Positions 6,938 through 14,730 of a DNA stretch of 34,937 bases are shown one piece after another. Origin of the DNA: Lachnospiraceae bacterium (GTDB lineage: Bacteria; Bacillota; Clostridia; Lachnospirales; Lachnospiraceae); contig JAAUZU010000012.1 in the NCBI GenBank assembly GCA_014804445.1, positions 1 through 34,937 of the forward strand, written 5' to 3'. A program made the translations under genes and the position numbers. Within the stretch, counting starts at the first letter, position 1; each line of letters opens with the position of its first letter. The notes beneath the pieces were generated by a model. It searched no databases. It saw only the letters and a list, made by a program, of their open reading frames with translations, and was not told the DNA's origin.

Positions 6938-7750
6938 ATGTTTCCCGTTATGAATATTTTCGGACTGTTCCGGCTGCCTATGTACGGAACCGTTTTCGGC
7001 ATCGGCTTTGCAATCGCTGTGTTGACTGCGAGGAAAATAGGACCTGCATATGGTATTGGCAAGGACGATATTACATTCGCCTCTCTCTATGGCATCATAG
7101 GGCTTTTGGTGGGTGCAAAGGCAATGTATTTTCTGACAAAGCTGCCGGCCATTATTATACATTTTGATATTTATTTACAGGCATTAAAAGAAGAACCATT
7201 GAATGCCATTTCCTATGCGTTCAGCGGACTTGTATTTTACGGCGGCCTGTTCGGTGCGATTCTCGGTGTATACTGTTATTGCAGGCAGTATAAGGTACCG
7301 TTTATCCCGTATCTGGATATTTACGCCCCGCTTTTACCGTTTATTCATGGTGTTGGCAGGATTGGATGTTTTCTGGCGGGCTGCTGTTACGGAATTGAAT
7401 ACCATGGCTTTGGCAGTGTACAGTTTCCCTATAACGAGCTGGTACCGGAATTAAACGAGGTGCCAAGAGTGCCGGTGCAGCTTATGGAAGCCGGGATGAA
7501 TTTTATATTGTGCGGGGTGCTGTTTTTCTTGATGAAAAAGAAAAAAATGCGAAGCGGGCAGCTTTTGGGAATTTATTTTGTATACTATGCGATTGTCAGA
7601 TATCTGTTAGAACTGCTTCGGGGTGATATTATCAGAGGAGGGGTAGGGCGTTTTTCAACCTCACAGATAATCAGTATTTTGCTGCTGCCCGTGGGTATCA
7701 TTCTGATAAGAGGGAAGTGGCTGTCGGCAAGGCAGTCGAAAAAAGCATAG
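6938..7750 (+). CDS. lgt: Prolipoprotein diacylglyceryl transferase-like protein
   Basis: A 270-residue polytopic membrane protein of the Lgt family, which moves diacylglycerol from phosphatidylglycerol onto the lipobox Cys of prolipoproteins. About seven hydrophobic segments are seen. The family signature region appears as HGVGRIGCFLAGCCYG (residues 137-152) with the conserved Arg at 141, and a preceding GLVFYGGLFGAILG (97-110). Classical Lgt has GRIGNFINGE at this place. The Cys-rich version here is a variant I associate with Clostridia homologues, so canonical activity is likely but not certain. LPMYGTVFGIGFAIA near the start fits the first membrane helix. AGAGG seven bases before the ATG supports the start. 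At least two lipoprotein substrates are encoded nearby. Confidence 0.8.
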   Translation: MFPVMNIFGLFRLPMYGTVFGIGFAIAVLTARKIGPAYGIGKDDITFASLYGIIGLLVGAKAMYFLTKLPAIIIHFDIYLQALKEEPLNAISYAFSGLVFYGGLFGAILGVYCYCRQYKVPFIPYLDIYAPLLPFIHGVGRIGCFLAGCCYGIEYHGFGSVQFPYNELVPELNEVPRVPVQLMEAGMNFILCGVLFFLMKKKKMRSGQLLGIYFVYYAIVRYLLELLRGDIIRGGVGRFSTSQIISILLLPVGIILIRGKWLSARQSKKA

Positions 7751-7759
7751 TTTTAAATT

Positions 7760-7808
7760 TTGTGAAATTAGTAGGTATCATTTAAAATGATTCTTCGATT
7801 AGAAGAAT
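7760..7808 (+). promoter_or_regulatory. Promoter and start-site hairpin for the QGY-repeat protein
   Basis: TTGTGA at 7760-7765 and TAAAAT at 7783-7788 have the optimal 17-base spacing. A seven-base-pair stem, ATTCTTC at 7790-7796 with GAAGAAT at 7802-7808, lies right at the expected transcript start and could be an operator or 5' stabilising hairpin. Confidence 0.5.
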
Positions 7809-7836
7809 ATCATAGTCAAGAAGGGAGGTTCATTTT

Positions 7837-8367
7837 ATGGACGGACAAAATTTTAACAACGGATATGAGCAGTCAGGACAGCAGGGACAAAATGGCTATG
7901 GACAAAATAGCTATGGTCAAAATAGCTATGGTCAGCCGCCTGTTTATCAGCAGCAGGGACAGGATCCTTACGGGCAGAATCCCTACAATCAGAATCCTTA
8001 CAATCAAAATCCCTATGGACAGAATGGCTATGGACAGAATGGCTATGGACAGCCATATCCGCAGGGAATGTACGGACAGCCGGTATACCAGCAGCCCAGA
8101 CAGATAAGCGGATTGTCGATTGCCGGTCTTATACTTGGTATTTTGGGGCTGGTAAGTTCTATTCTGCTCAGTTGGATATCTGCTCTGATTGCGCTTGTTG
8201 GTCTGGTGCTTTCCATTATCGGACAGGCGACGAAAAAGTCAGGACTTGGCATTGCCGCTATTATTTTGAGCGTTTTAGGTATTCTGGCAGGTGTTGGATT
8301 CTTTATCTGGTATCTTTCCATATTATCTCAGAGCGGCGACTTCATGCGGCTGCTGCAAAATTATTGA
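7837..8367 (+). CDS. QGY/NPY-repeat DUF4190-like membrane protein
   Basis: A 176-residue protein. Residues 1 to about 88 are a low-complexity, prion-like tail of repeated QNxYGQ and QNPYN units, with almost no hydrophobic residues other than Tyr. Residues about 91-165 carry two or three membrane segments ([48 protein letters not shown]) in the DUF4190 style, like the zinc-ribbon protein two genes upstream. There is no signal peptide, so the repeat tail is probably cytoplasmic. The function is unknown. A GGGAGG site eight bases before the ATG and a matching promoter make it a separate transcription unit. Confidence 0.85.
   Translation: MDGQNFNNGYEQSGQQGQNGYGQNSYGQNSYGQPPVYQQQGQDPYGQNPYNQNPYNQNPYGQNGYGQNGYGQPYPQGMYGQPVYQQPRQISGLSIAGLILGILGLVSSILLSWISALIALVGLVLSIIGQATKKSGLGIAAIILSVLGILAGVGFFIWYLSILSQSGDFMRLLQNY
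7888..8060 (+). repeat. In-frame tandem repeats encoding QNGYGQ/QNPYN units
   Basis: Short in-frame direct repeats of 12 to 15 bases (for example AATAGCTATGGTCAA, and AATCCTTACAATCA variants) are repeated many times, giving the QxYGQ low-complexity tail. Unit number could vary between strains by slippage. Confidence 0.8.
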
Positions 8368-8393
8368 AAACAGTAGAAAAGTCATGATTTTTG

Positions 8394-8438
8394 AATGCCC
8401 TTAATATACTCTATTAATGAGATATTGAGGGCATTTTT
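8394..8438 (+). terminator. Terminator hairpin that also sequesters the pdaA ribosome binding site
   Basis: AATGCCCTTAATAT at 8394-8407 pairs with ATATTGAGGGCATT at 8422-8435 (13 Watson-Crick pairs plus one G-T), followed by TTT and then directly the deacetylase ATG at 8439. The only ribosome binding site for that gene, TGAGG at 8426-8430, is inside the 3' arm. The structure can end transcription of the upstream gene and would block translation of any read-through message. Confidence 0.7.
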
Positions 8439-9233
8439 ATGAAAAAAATTCTGACGCTGTTGTTTTTGGCTTCCATGTTTTTTGTCGGGAGGGCGGTAGG
8501 ATATGTGGTGCACTATGTGGAGGCTTCTTCTGCAAAAACGGATGAGGCGCAGAACTGGGGACTTGGTTTTGGGCAGGAGGGCGCGCAGCCGTCCGGCAAT
8601 GCTTCCGCTGAAAAACTGGCAGAGTACGACGCCTATTATGTAGGAAGCAATCATGAAAAAATCATTTACCTGACCTTTGACTGCGGATACGAAAACGGAA
8701 ATACAGAGCCGATTCTGGATGCACTGGAAAAACACAATGCACCGGCAACCTTTTTTGTGGTTGGCCATTTTCTGGAGTCTGCGCCGGACATCGTAAAGAG
8801 AATGGTGGCGGACGGTCATACGGTGGGAAACCATACATACCATCATCCGGATATGTCAAAAATATCTGATATGGAATCTTTCCGAAAAGAAATGGAAGAT
8901 GTGGAAGTTCTTTTTAAAGAAATAACAGGACAGGAACTTGCACCATACTACAGACCGCCGCAGGGAATTTACAGTACGGAAAATCTGAAAATGGCAAAGG
9001 AACTCGGCTATCACACTTTCTTTTGGAGTCTTGCCTATGTGGACTGGTATCAGGATAAGCAGCCAAGCCATGAGGAGGCATTTGAAAAGCTGACCGGCAG
9101 GATTCATCCCGGGGCAATCGTACTTCTGCATAGTACTTCTCAGACAAACGGGGAAATATTAGATGAGCTTCTGACAAAATGGGAAGAGATGGGCTATCAG
9201 TTCAGACCGCTCTCGGAACTATTTGAGAAGTAA
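8439..9233 (+). CDS. pdaA: Polysaccharide deacetylase, PdaA-like (muramic delta-lactam synthesis)
   Basis: A 264-residue secreted or membrane-tethered NodB-type deacetylase. A signal or anchor segment covers residues 4-27. The segment WGLGF and then EYDAYYVGSNHEKIIYLTFD are the N-terminal hallmarks of PdaA, which deacetylates N-acetylmuramic acid in spore cortex so the delta-lactam can form. Catalytic motifs: TFDCGYENG (79-87, D81 the base), HTYHH (132-136, metal His), RPPQG (about 172) and LLHS (about 231). PdaA usually has TFDNG. The Cys in the second position is unusual. Presence of this gene implies a spore former. Translation start depends on a TGAGG site buried in a hairpin. Confidence 0.85.
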   Translation: MKKILTLLFLASMFFVGRAVGYVVHYVEASSAKTDEAQNWGLGFGQEGAQPSGNASAEKLAEYDAYYVGSNHEKIIYLTFDCGYENGNTEPILDALEKHNAPATFFVVGHFLESAPDIVKRMVADGHTVGNHTYHHPDMSKISDMESFRKEMEDVEVLFKEITGQELAPYYRPPQGIYSTENLKMAKELGYHTFFWSLAYVDWYQDKQPSHEEAFEKLTGRIHPGAIVLLHSTSQTNGEILDELLTKWEEMGYQFRPLSELFEK

Positions 9234-9253
9234 ATAAAGGCAGCCACATAAAA

Positions 9254-9283
9254 AGGACTAAGTACCGGCAAGGGCTTAGTCCT
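9254..9283 (-). terminator. Intrinsic terminator for the minus-strand lipoprotein
   Basis: AGGACTAAG (9254-9262) pairs with CTTAGTCCT (9275-9283). On the minus strand the stem is followed by TTTTT, so it ends the lipoprotein gene. On the plus strand the tail is AAATTAT, a weaker terminator for pdaA. Confidence 0.75.
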
Positions 9284-9299
9284 AAATTATGCTTTGGTT

Positions 9300-9776
9300 T
9301 TATTCTGCAGATTCAATGGTAGCGCCTTCATCGGAGATATCCTCTCCATGTAAGAGCTTCAAGATAACGGTGACCCGCTTATAGGCGCGTTCATAATTCT
9401 GTCTGGCATAGTCGGCAGTATATTCGTTGTAGGAGTTTTCGCCAAAAGCTTCGTGGTACGCGCTGACAGCCGTGGTCATGTAGCTGCTGGCTTCATCTGC
9501 AAGCTCTTCCATGTAGGCATAATCTGCAGGAACCGGAATGGCAGCAAATGTCTGAAAGCTTTGGTCTAACTGGTCTAAATAGGATAAAAGCTCGTCCTTC
9601 GCCGATTCTGACTGGGCGTCAATCTGGTTGATGCCGGCGTCAATTGCGGCAACCTCACTGCAGAAGGAATCAATGTCTTCCATAAATTTACTTATTTCGG
9701 GGTCTTCGCCGCCGCAACCTGTCAGCCACAAACAAAAAGCAAGCACTGTCAGGAACAGAAGTAATTTATTTTTCAT
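9300..9776 (-). CDS. Small helical lipoprotein
   Basis: A 158-residue lipoprotein. The N-terminus MKNKLLLFLTVLAFCLWLTG followed by Cys21 is a standard signal peptide with lipobox LTGC. The mature part is almost all predicted helix, acidic, and rich in Ala, Glu, Tyr and Gln, with heptad-like spacing (for example SAKDELLSYLDQLDQSFQTF), so it may form an extracytoplasmic four-helix bundle. No catalytic motif is seen and I do not recognise the family. An upstream in-frame ATG at 9854 is rejected because AAGGAGG at 9782-9788 directs the start at 9776. It is divergent from metH and convergent with pdaA. Confidence 0.8.
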   Translation of the reverse strand: MKNKLLLFLTVLAFCLWLTGCGGEDPEISKFMEDIDSFCSEVAAIDAGINQIDAQSESAKDELLSYLDQLDQSFQTFAAIPVPADYAYMEELADEASSYMTTAVSAYHEAFGENSYNEYTADYARQNYERAYKRVTVILKLLHGEDISDEGATIESAE

Positions 9777-9847
9777 TTCTACCTCCTTCCTTAATGAACC
9801 GAATACATAAAATTTAACATATTTCTGCTGTAAAAGCAATACAATGC

Positions 9848-9876
9848 TTGTCATTTTAGGGCGAAATCCCTATAAT
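9848..9876 (+). promoter_or_regulatory. Sigma-A promoter for metH with internal dyad
   Basis: TTGTCA at 9848-9853 and TATAAT at 9871-9876 are exactly 17 bases apart. Within the spacer and -10 lies TAGGG-N6-CCCTA (9857-9872), a small inverted repeat that may be an operator. The remaining leader of about 65 bases is too short for a cobalamin riboswitch, and no S-box was seen. Confidence 0.7.
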
Positions 9877-9947
9877 ATAGATGATATTGCGGCGTCTTAA
9901 GGATTGGTAATCGTCAGAAGGCGCCATATGGGAAGGACAGGACAGTT

Positions 9948-12449
9948 ATGACAAAACAAGAATTTGCAGCATGGGCGGAAGAAAATACGATCTATCTGGA
10001 TGGCGCAACGGGCTCCAATCTGATGAAGGCGGGGATGCCTGCGGGCGTCTGTCCGGAAGAATGGATTTTAGAGAATGAGGAAGTTTTTCTTGCTTTGCAG
10101 AAAGGGTATGTGGAGGCAGGAAGCCATATTTTATATGCGCCGACCTTTACTGCAAACCGCATCAAATTAAAGGAATACGGTCTGCAGGATCGTCTGCAGG
10201 AGATGACAAACAGGCTTGTATCCCTGTCAAAGCAGGCGGCAGGCGGCAGGGCGCTTATTGCCGGTGATATTACCATGACGGGTGAACAGCTTGCACCGAT
10301 GGGGAAAATGGACTTTGAGGAGCTTGTGGATATTTACAAAGAGCAGATTGTGGCGCTTTTGGAGGCAGGTGTGGATTTGCTGGTAGTGGAAACCATGATG
10401 AGCCTGCAGGAGGCAAGGGCGGCGTTAATCGCGGCAAAGGAGACTTGCGGCCTTCCGGTGATGGTGACCATGACCTTTGAAAAGGACGGGCGGACGCTTT
10501 ATGGGACGGATGCCCTGACAGCGGCGGTTGTACTTGCCTCTCTGGGGGCGGACGCCGTAGGCGCAAACTGTTCCACGGGACCTGCGGCAATGTGCGATGT
10601 GATACGCGCGATGGCGGAAGCGGTTCAGATTCCCGTCATTGCAAAGCCAAACGCAGGGCTGCCTTTTGTGGATGGAGACGGCCGTACCTGTTATGATATG
10701 CAGGCGGAAGACTTTGCAGAGGAAATGAAGCTGCTTTTGGATGCAGGCGCTTCCATTCTGGGCGGATGCTGCGGCACCACGCCGGCTTATATAAAGGAAC
10801 TGCGGGACAAGCTCGGCACGGCCCGCGGCAAAGAAAGAAAATACAAAACGGGACTCCGCTATCTGTCCTCGGAAAGAAAGACGGTTTCCTTTTCCCTTGA
10901 TGACGGCTTTATGGTAGTGGGAGAGCGCATTAACCCGACCGGAAAGAAAAAGCTGCAGGCAGAGCTTAGAGAGGGCAGCATGGAGCTGGTAAAGGCGTTT
11001 GCAGAGGAGCAGGAGGCGTGCGGCGCGCAGATACTGGACGTCAATATGGGCATGGGCGGCATCGATGAAAAAGAGATGATGTTAAAGGCGCTTACAGAAA
11101 TAGAAGGCGTCACCAATCTGCCCCTTTCGCTGGACTCCAGCCATATATCCGTGCTGGAGGCGGCGCTTCGCAGATACCCGGGGCGCGCACTGGTCAATTC
11201 CGTTTCTTATGAAAAAGAAAAATTTGAAAACCTGCTTCCCATTGTCAAGAAGTACGGCGCCATGTTTATCCTGCTTCCGCTTTCTGATGTAGGGCTGCCG
11301 GAAAATATGACGGAGAAGAAGGAAATTATCAACAAGATTCTGGCGCGTGCCAAAGAGCTTGGCTTTGCAAAAGAGGATATTGTGGTGGACGGTCTGGTCA
11401 ATACGGTGGGCGCCAATAAAACGGCGGCATTGGATACGCTGGACACGATCCGCTACTGTAAAGAAGAGGGACTTGCCACCATATGCGGTCTTTCCAATAT
11501 ATCCTTTGGTATGCCGGAGAGAAGCTATGTGAACACCGCCTTTTTGACGATGGCAGTCGGGGCTGGACTGACAATGGCAATCGCCAATCCTTCACAGGAT
11601 CTTTTGATGGGCTGCGCTTTTGCGGCAGATTTGCTGCTCAACAAAGAAGAGGCGGACATGCGTTACATTGGCTATGCCGATGTGATAAAAGAAAAGCGGC
11701 TGCTGCAGGAGCAGGCACAGGCGGCTGTGCAGGCGGCGCCGAAAATCAGCATGGTGCAGGCGGCGGGCGTAAAAAGCGGCATGACTGCTGCCATACAGGA
11801 AGGGGAAAAGACATCCGCGAGACAGAAACTCAGCGATGCGGTATTAAAGGGAAATAAAAGCGGTATTGTGCAGATTACGAAAGATGCGCTTGCAGAGGGC
11901 GCGGAGGCAAAGGAACTTCTTGATACGGTGCTTCTGCCCGCAATCAATACAGTCGGTGATTATTTTGACAGCGGGAAATATTTTCTGCCCCAGCTGATTG
12001 CGGGCGCGGAAGCCATGAAGCTTTCCATCGAGGTCTTGGAACCGCTGATGCTAAAACAGAGTACGGACGAGGATCTGCCCGTTGTCATCATCGCGACGGT
12101 AGAGGGCGATATTCACGACATCGGCAAGAATCTGGTGGCGCTGATGCTGAAAAATTATGGTTTTAAAGTGGTTGACTTGGGAAAGGATGTGCCCAAGGAA
12201 AAGATTATTGAGGCGGCAAAAGAGCACAATGCATCCATCATTGCCCTTTCAGCACTGATGACGACTACCATGAAGCAGATGGAGTCGGTAATTCAGTATG
12301 CAAAGGAACAGAACGTAACTGCAAAAATCATGGTGGGCGGTGCGGTTATCACGGAAGAATATGCCAATGAAATAGGAGCGGACGGCTATTCCAAGGATGC
12401 GGCTGAGGCGGTGAAACTGGCGGGAAGGCTGATTGGACAGTTGAAATAA
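9948..12449 (+). CDS. metH: Cobalamin-dependent methionine synthase, short form
   Basis: An 833-residue cytoplasmic enzyme that transfers a methyl group from methyltetrahydrofolate through cobalamin to homocysteine. Domains in order: homocysteine-binding barrel (about 1-310; zinc ligands C208 in GANCSTGP and C274/C275 in GGCCGTTP), pterin-binding domain (about 318-580), a short Ala-rich linker (about 585-625), the cobalamin cap helices (about 626-700) and the cobalamin domain with GDIHDIGKN, where H723 is the lower ligand. E. coli MetH is about 1227 residues. The C-terminal activation domain that uses adenosylmethionine for reductive repair is absent here, so a separate reactivase is needed. 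The gene is a single-gene unit with its own promoter, and its start has a GGAAGGA site. Confidence 0.93.
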   Translation: MTKQEFAAWAEENTIYLDGATGSNLMKAGMPAGVCPEEWILENEEVFLALQKGYVEAGSHILYAPTFTANRIKLKEYGLQDRLQEMTNRLVSLSKQAAGGRALIAGDITMTGEQLAPMGKMDFEELVDIYKEQIVALLEAGVDLLVVETMMSLQEARAALIAAKETCGLPVMVTMTFEKDGRTLYGTDALTAAVVLASLGADAVGANCSTGPAAMCDVIRAMAEAVQIPVIAKPNAGLPFVDGDGRTCYDMQAEDFAEEMKLLLDAGASILGGCCGTTPAYIKELRDKLGTARGKERKYKTGLRYLSSERKTVSFSLDDGFMVVGERINPTGKKKLQAELREGSMELVKAFAEEQEACGAQILDVNMGMGGIDEKEMMLKALTEIEGVTNLPLSLDSSHISVLEAALRRYPGRALVNSVSYEKEKFENLLPIVKKYGAMFILLPLSDVGLPENMTEKKEIINKILARAKELGFAKEDIVVDGLVNTVGANKTAALDTLDTIRYCKEEGLATICGLSNISFGMPERSYVNTAFLTMAVGAGLTMAIANPSQDLLMGCAFAADLLLNKEEADMRYIGYADVIKEKRLLQEQAQAAVQAAPKISMVQAAGVKSGMTAAIQEGEKTSARQKLSDAVLKGNKSGIVQITKDALAEGAEAKELLDTVLLPAINTVGDYFDSGKYFLPQLIAGAEAMKLSIEVLEPLMLKQSTDEDLPVVIIATVEGDIHDIGKNLVALMLKNYGFKVVDLGKDVPKEKIIEAAKEHNASIIALSALMTTTMKQMESVIQYAKEQNVTAKIMVGGAVITEEYANEIGADGYSKDAAEAVKLAGRLIGQLK

Positions 12450-12460
12450 GTAATTCACTA

Positions 12461-12490
12461 TTGAACTTGAGTGCTTTACTGTGTTAATAT
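12461..12490 (+). promoter_or_regulatory. Promoter for ilvB
   Basis: TTGAAC at 12461-12466 and TAATAT at 12485-12490 are 18 bases apart, 36 bases before the ilvB start. The gap is too short for a T-box or a peptide attenuator. Confidence 0.5.
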
Positions 12491-12525
12491 AAGAAAATAC
12501 GATGTTTAGAATTGGAGGTAGGAGT

Positions 12526-14145
12526 ATGATAGGAGCAGACGCCATTGTCAGATGTCTGGAGGCGGAAGGTGTAGAGGTAGTTTTCGGTTATCCGGGCGTT
12601 GCTATCTGTCCTTTTTATAACAGTATTTTGCAGTCGGATATCAGGACCGTCCTGATTCGAACGGAACAGAACGCGGCCCATGCGGCAAGCGGCATGGCGC
12701 GGATGACCGGCAGACCCGGTGTCTGCGCAGTTACTTCCGGTCCCGGCGCGACGAACGTCATCACCGGTATCGCCACGGCTTTTGCCGACAGTATTCCGCT
12801 TATCTGTATTACAGGGCAGGTAAACAGCGAGCTTTTAGGCAGCGATGTGTTTCAGGAAGCAGATATTACCGGCGCAGTGGAATCCTTTGTCAAATACAGT
12901 TATCTGGTAAAAAATGCACAGGATATTCCCCGTATTTTTAAAGAGGCTTTTTATATTGCAAATTCCGGCAGAAAGGGACCGGTTCTCATCGATATTCCCA
13001 TTGATGTGCAGAACGCATCCGTGAGCCGTTACAGCTATCCGGAGGAAGTTTCCCTGCGCACCTATAAGCCTACGGTCAAAGGTCATATTGTGCAGATAAA
13101 AAAGGTGGTAAAGGAGCTGGAAAAGACAAAACGCCCCATTATCTGTGCAGGCGGCGGTGTGCTTTTAAGTGAAGCGGAGAAAGGGCTTAGGGCCTTTTCC
13201 GAGCGCCATAAAATACCGGTGGTATCCACCATGATGGGAATCGGCGTTATGCCCACAAAGCATCCTCTGTACTATGGCATGGTAGGCAACAACGGAAAGC
13301 CGTATGCCAACAGGGCGATGAATGAATCTGATTTGCTGATTATGGTAGGCGCAAGGGTGGCAGACCGCGCCGTGAGCCAGCCGGATTTGATTACGCAGAA
13401 TAAGGTGCTGGTACATATCGACGTGGACCCTGCGGAAATCGGTAAAAATGCAGGACCGACCATTCCCCTTGTGGGAGATGCAGCCCATATTTTTGAAGAA
13501 TTTTTAAATCAGGAATTTACCTGTGAGCACGAAGAATGGCTTGCGCAGCTTGACGGCTACCGCAATACCATGGAAAAGAAGCGCACTCCCAATCCTGCCT
13601 ATGTGGACCCGGCAGCTTTTATTACAAGACTTTCCGAGAAAATGCAGCCGGACGGCGTTTATGTGGCGGATGTGGGCCAGAACCAGATATGGTCCTGCGG
13701 ATACCATGTGGTAAAAGAGGGCAGATTTTTGACCTCGGGCGGCATGGGCACCATGGGCTATTCCCTTCCGGCAGCCATGGGCGCCAAGCTGGCAGACATG
13801 ACAAAGCAGGTCATTGCCGTGTGCGGTGACGGTTCCTTCCAGATGTCCATGATGGAGCTTGCTACCATGCAGCAGCACCATGTGCCGGTCAAGATGATTG
13901 TGCTGAAAAACAATTATCTGGGTATGGTAAGGGAATATCAGCATTATACCTACAAGGACAATTACTCCGTGGTGGATTTGTCCGGCAGTCCTGATTTGGA
14001 AAAGCTTTCGGCAGCCTATGACATTCCTTTCCTCAGACTGGAAAATATGGACAGGGTGGAAGAGGTGCTTGACCGTTTTCTGGCACAGGACGAGTCCATG
14101 CTGTTAGAGTGTCTGATAGATCCCATGGACTTAGTAAAGGAATAG
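12526..14145 (+). CDS. ilvB: Acetolactate synthase large subunit
   Basis: A 539-residue thiamine diphosphate enzyme that condenses two pyruvates (or pyruvate and 2-ketobutyrate) to acetohydroxy acids, the first common step of valine, isoleucine and leucine synthesis. The N-terminal domain has FGYPGVA and the catalytic Glu in RTEQNAAHAASGMARM (Glu47). SGPGATN follows. The central domain resembles the FAD-binding fold. The C-terminal domain has the thiamine diphosphate/Mg motif beginning GDGSFQMSMMEL and ending at KNNYLGM. An alternative ATG at 12502 is rejected because GGAGG at 12514-12518 fits the start at 12526. It is followed after 15 bases by a regulatory subunit gene, which supports the biosynthetic role over other thiamine diphosphate enzymes. 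It is slightly shorter than E. coli homologues. Confidence 0.9.
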   Translation: MIGADAIVRCLEAEGVEVVFGYPGVAICPFYNSILQSDIRTVLIRTEQNAAHAASGMARMTGRPGVCAVTSGPGATNVITGIATAFADSIPLICITGQVNSELLGSDVFQEADITGAVESFVKYSYLVKNAQDIPRIFKEAFYIANSGRKGPVLIDIPIDVQNASVSRYSYPEEVSLRTYKPTVKGHIVQIKKVVKELEKTKRPIICAGGGVLLSEAEKGLRAFSERHKIPVVSTMMGIGVMPTKHPLYYGMVGNNGKPYANRAMNESDLLIMVGARVADRAVSQPDLITQNKVLVHIDVDPAEIGKNAGPTIPLVGDAAHIFEEFLNQEFTCEHEEWLAQLDGYRNTMEKKRTPNPAYVDPAAFITRLSEKMQPDGVYVADVGQNQIWSCGYHVVKEGRFLTSGGMGTMGYSLPAAMGAKLADMTKQVIAVCGDGSFQMSMMELATMQQHHVPVKMIVLKNNYLGMVREYQHYTYKDNYSVVDLSGSPDLEKLSAAYDIPFLRLENMDRVEEVLDRFLAQDESMLLECLIDPMDLVKE

Positions 14146-14160
14146 AATGGAGAGTAAGAG

Positions 14161-14649
14161 ATGAAGAAGATATATTCCGTGCTGGTTGAGAACCGCTCCG
14201 GCGTATTGTGCAAGGTGGCGGGGCTCTTCTCAAGAAGATGTTTCAATATAGACAGTCTTGCCGTTGGGGAAACCGACGATGCCGCCGTATCCTGTATGAC
14301 GATTGTTTCAAGCGGGAACGAACGCACCATCGAGCAGATTGAAAAGCAGCTCAACAAAAAGCTGGATGTTATCAAGGTTAAGACCTTTGACGAGGCGCAG
14401 AGTATAAGCAGGGAGCTTATGCTCGTCAAGGTAAAGTACAACAAAAGCACACGCCGCGAAATTATGGAGATATGTGAAGTCATGAAGGCGGATATCGTAG
14501 ATATGTCAAAAAATCAGATGATGATACAGGTGTGCGATATTCCTGAGCGGACGAAGCTTTTCATTTCCATGCTGGCCTCCATCAGTATTGTGGAGGTGGC
14601 CAGAACGGGGACGCTTGCCCTGCCGAAATGTGCGGAAAGCGATAACTGA
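14161..14649 (+). CDS. ilvN: Acetolactate synthase small (regulatory) subunit, first copy
   Basis: A 162-residue regulatory subunit with an N-terminal ACT domain (KIYSVLVENRSGVLCKVAGLF, roughly residues 3-75) that binds valine for feedback control, and a C-terminal domain (about 80-160, ELMLVKVKYNKSTRREIMEI onward) that helps activate the large subunit. The ACT hallmark N-x-SGVL-x-[KR]-x-x-GLFSRR is present. It lies 15 bases after ilvB and is probably co-transcribed with it. A second, different copy follows downstream. This copy has a Cys-rich variation (RRCFNIDSLAVGETDD) against the more canonical RRGYNIESITAG in the second copy, so the two may differ in effector or partner. Confidence 0.88.
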   Translation: MKKIYSVLVENRSGVLCKVAGLFSRRCFNIDSLAVGETDDAAVSCMTIVSSGNERTIEQIEKQLNKKLDVIKVKTFDEAQSISRELMLVKVKYNKSTRREIMEICEVMKADIVDMSKNQMMIQVCDIPERTKLFISMLASISIVEVARTGTLALPKCAESDN

Positions 14650-14663
14650 GAGGAATAGAATGA

Positions 14664-14692
14664 TTGACAAAAAAATAAAGTGTTGCTATGAT
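14664..14692 (+). promoter_or_regulatory. Strong promoter between the two ilvN copies
   Basis: A perfect TTGACA at 14664-14669 and TATGAT at 14687-14692, 17 bases apart, lie in the 80-base gap between the small-subunit genes. It is the best-matching promoter in this part of the window and should drive the second ilvN and ilvC separately from ilvB. Confidence 0.75.
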
Positions 14693-14730
14693 AGGAAACT
14701 AGGAGAAGATTTGTTGTGGAGGGATGAATT

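Noticed and set aside
9777..9947. Cobalamin or S-box riboswitch before metH
   Set aside because: After the promoter only about 65 bases remain, with no conserved B12-box or S-box sequence.
12450..12525. T-box or leader-peptide attenuator before ilvB
   Set aside because: The gap is only 76 bases and has no T-box core, specifier hairpin or branched-chain codon run.
13504..13944. Long open frames antisense to ilvB, metH, leuC and the MoxR operon
   Set aside because: They lack ribosome binding sites and family motifs, and mirror the codon pattern of the clear genes on the other strand.
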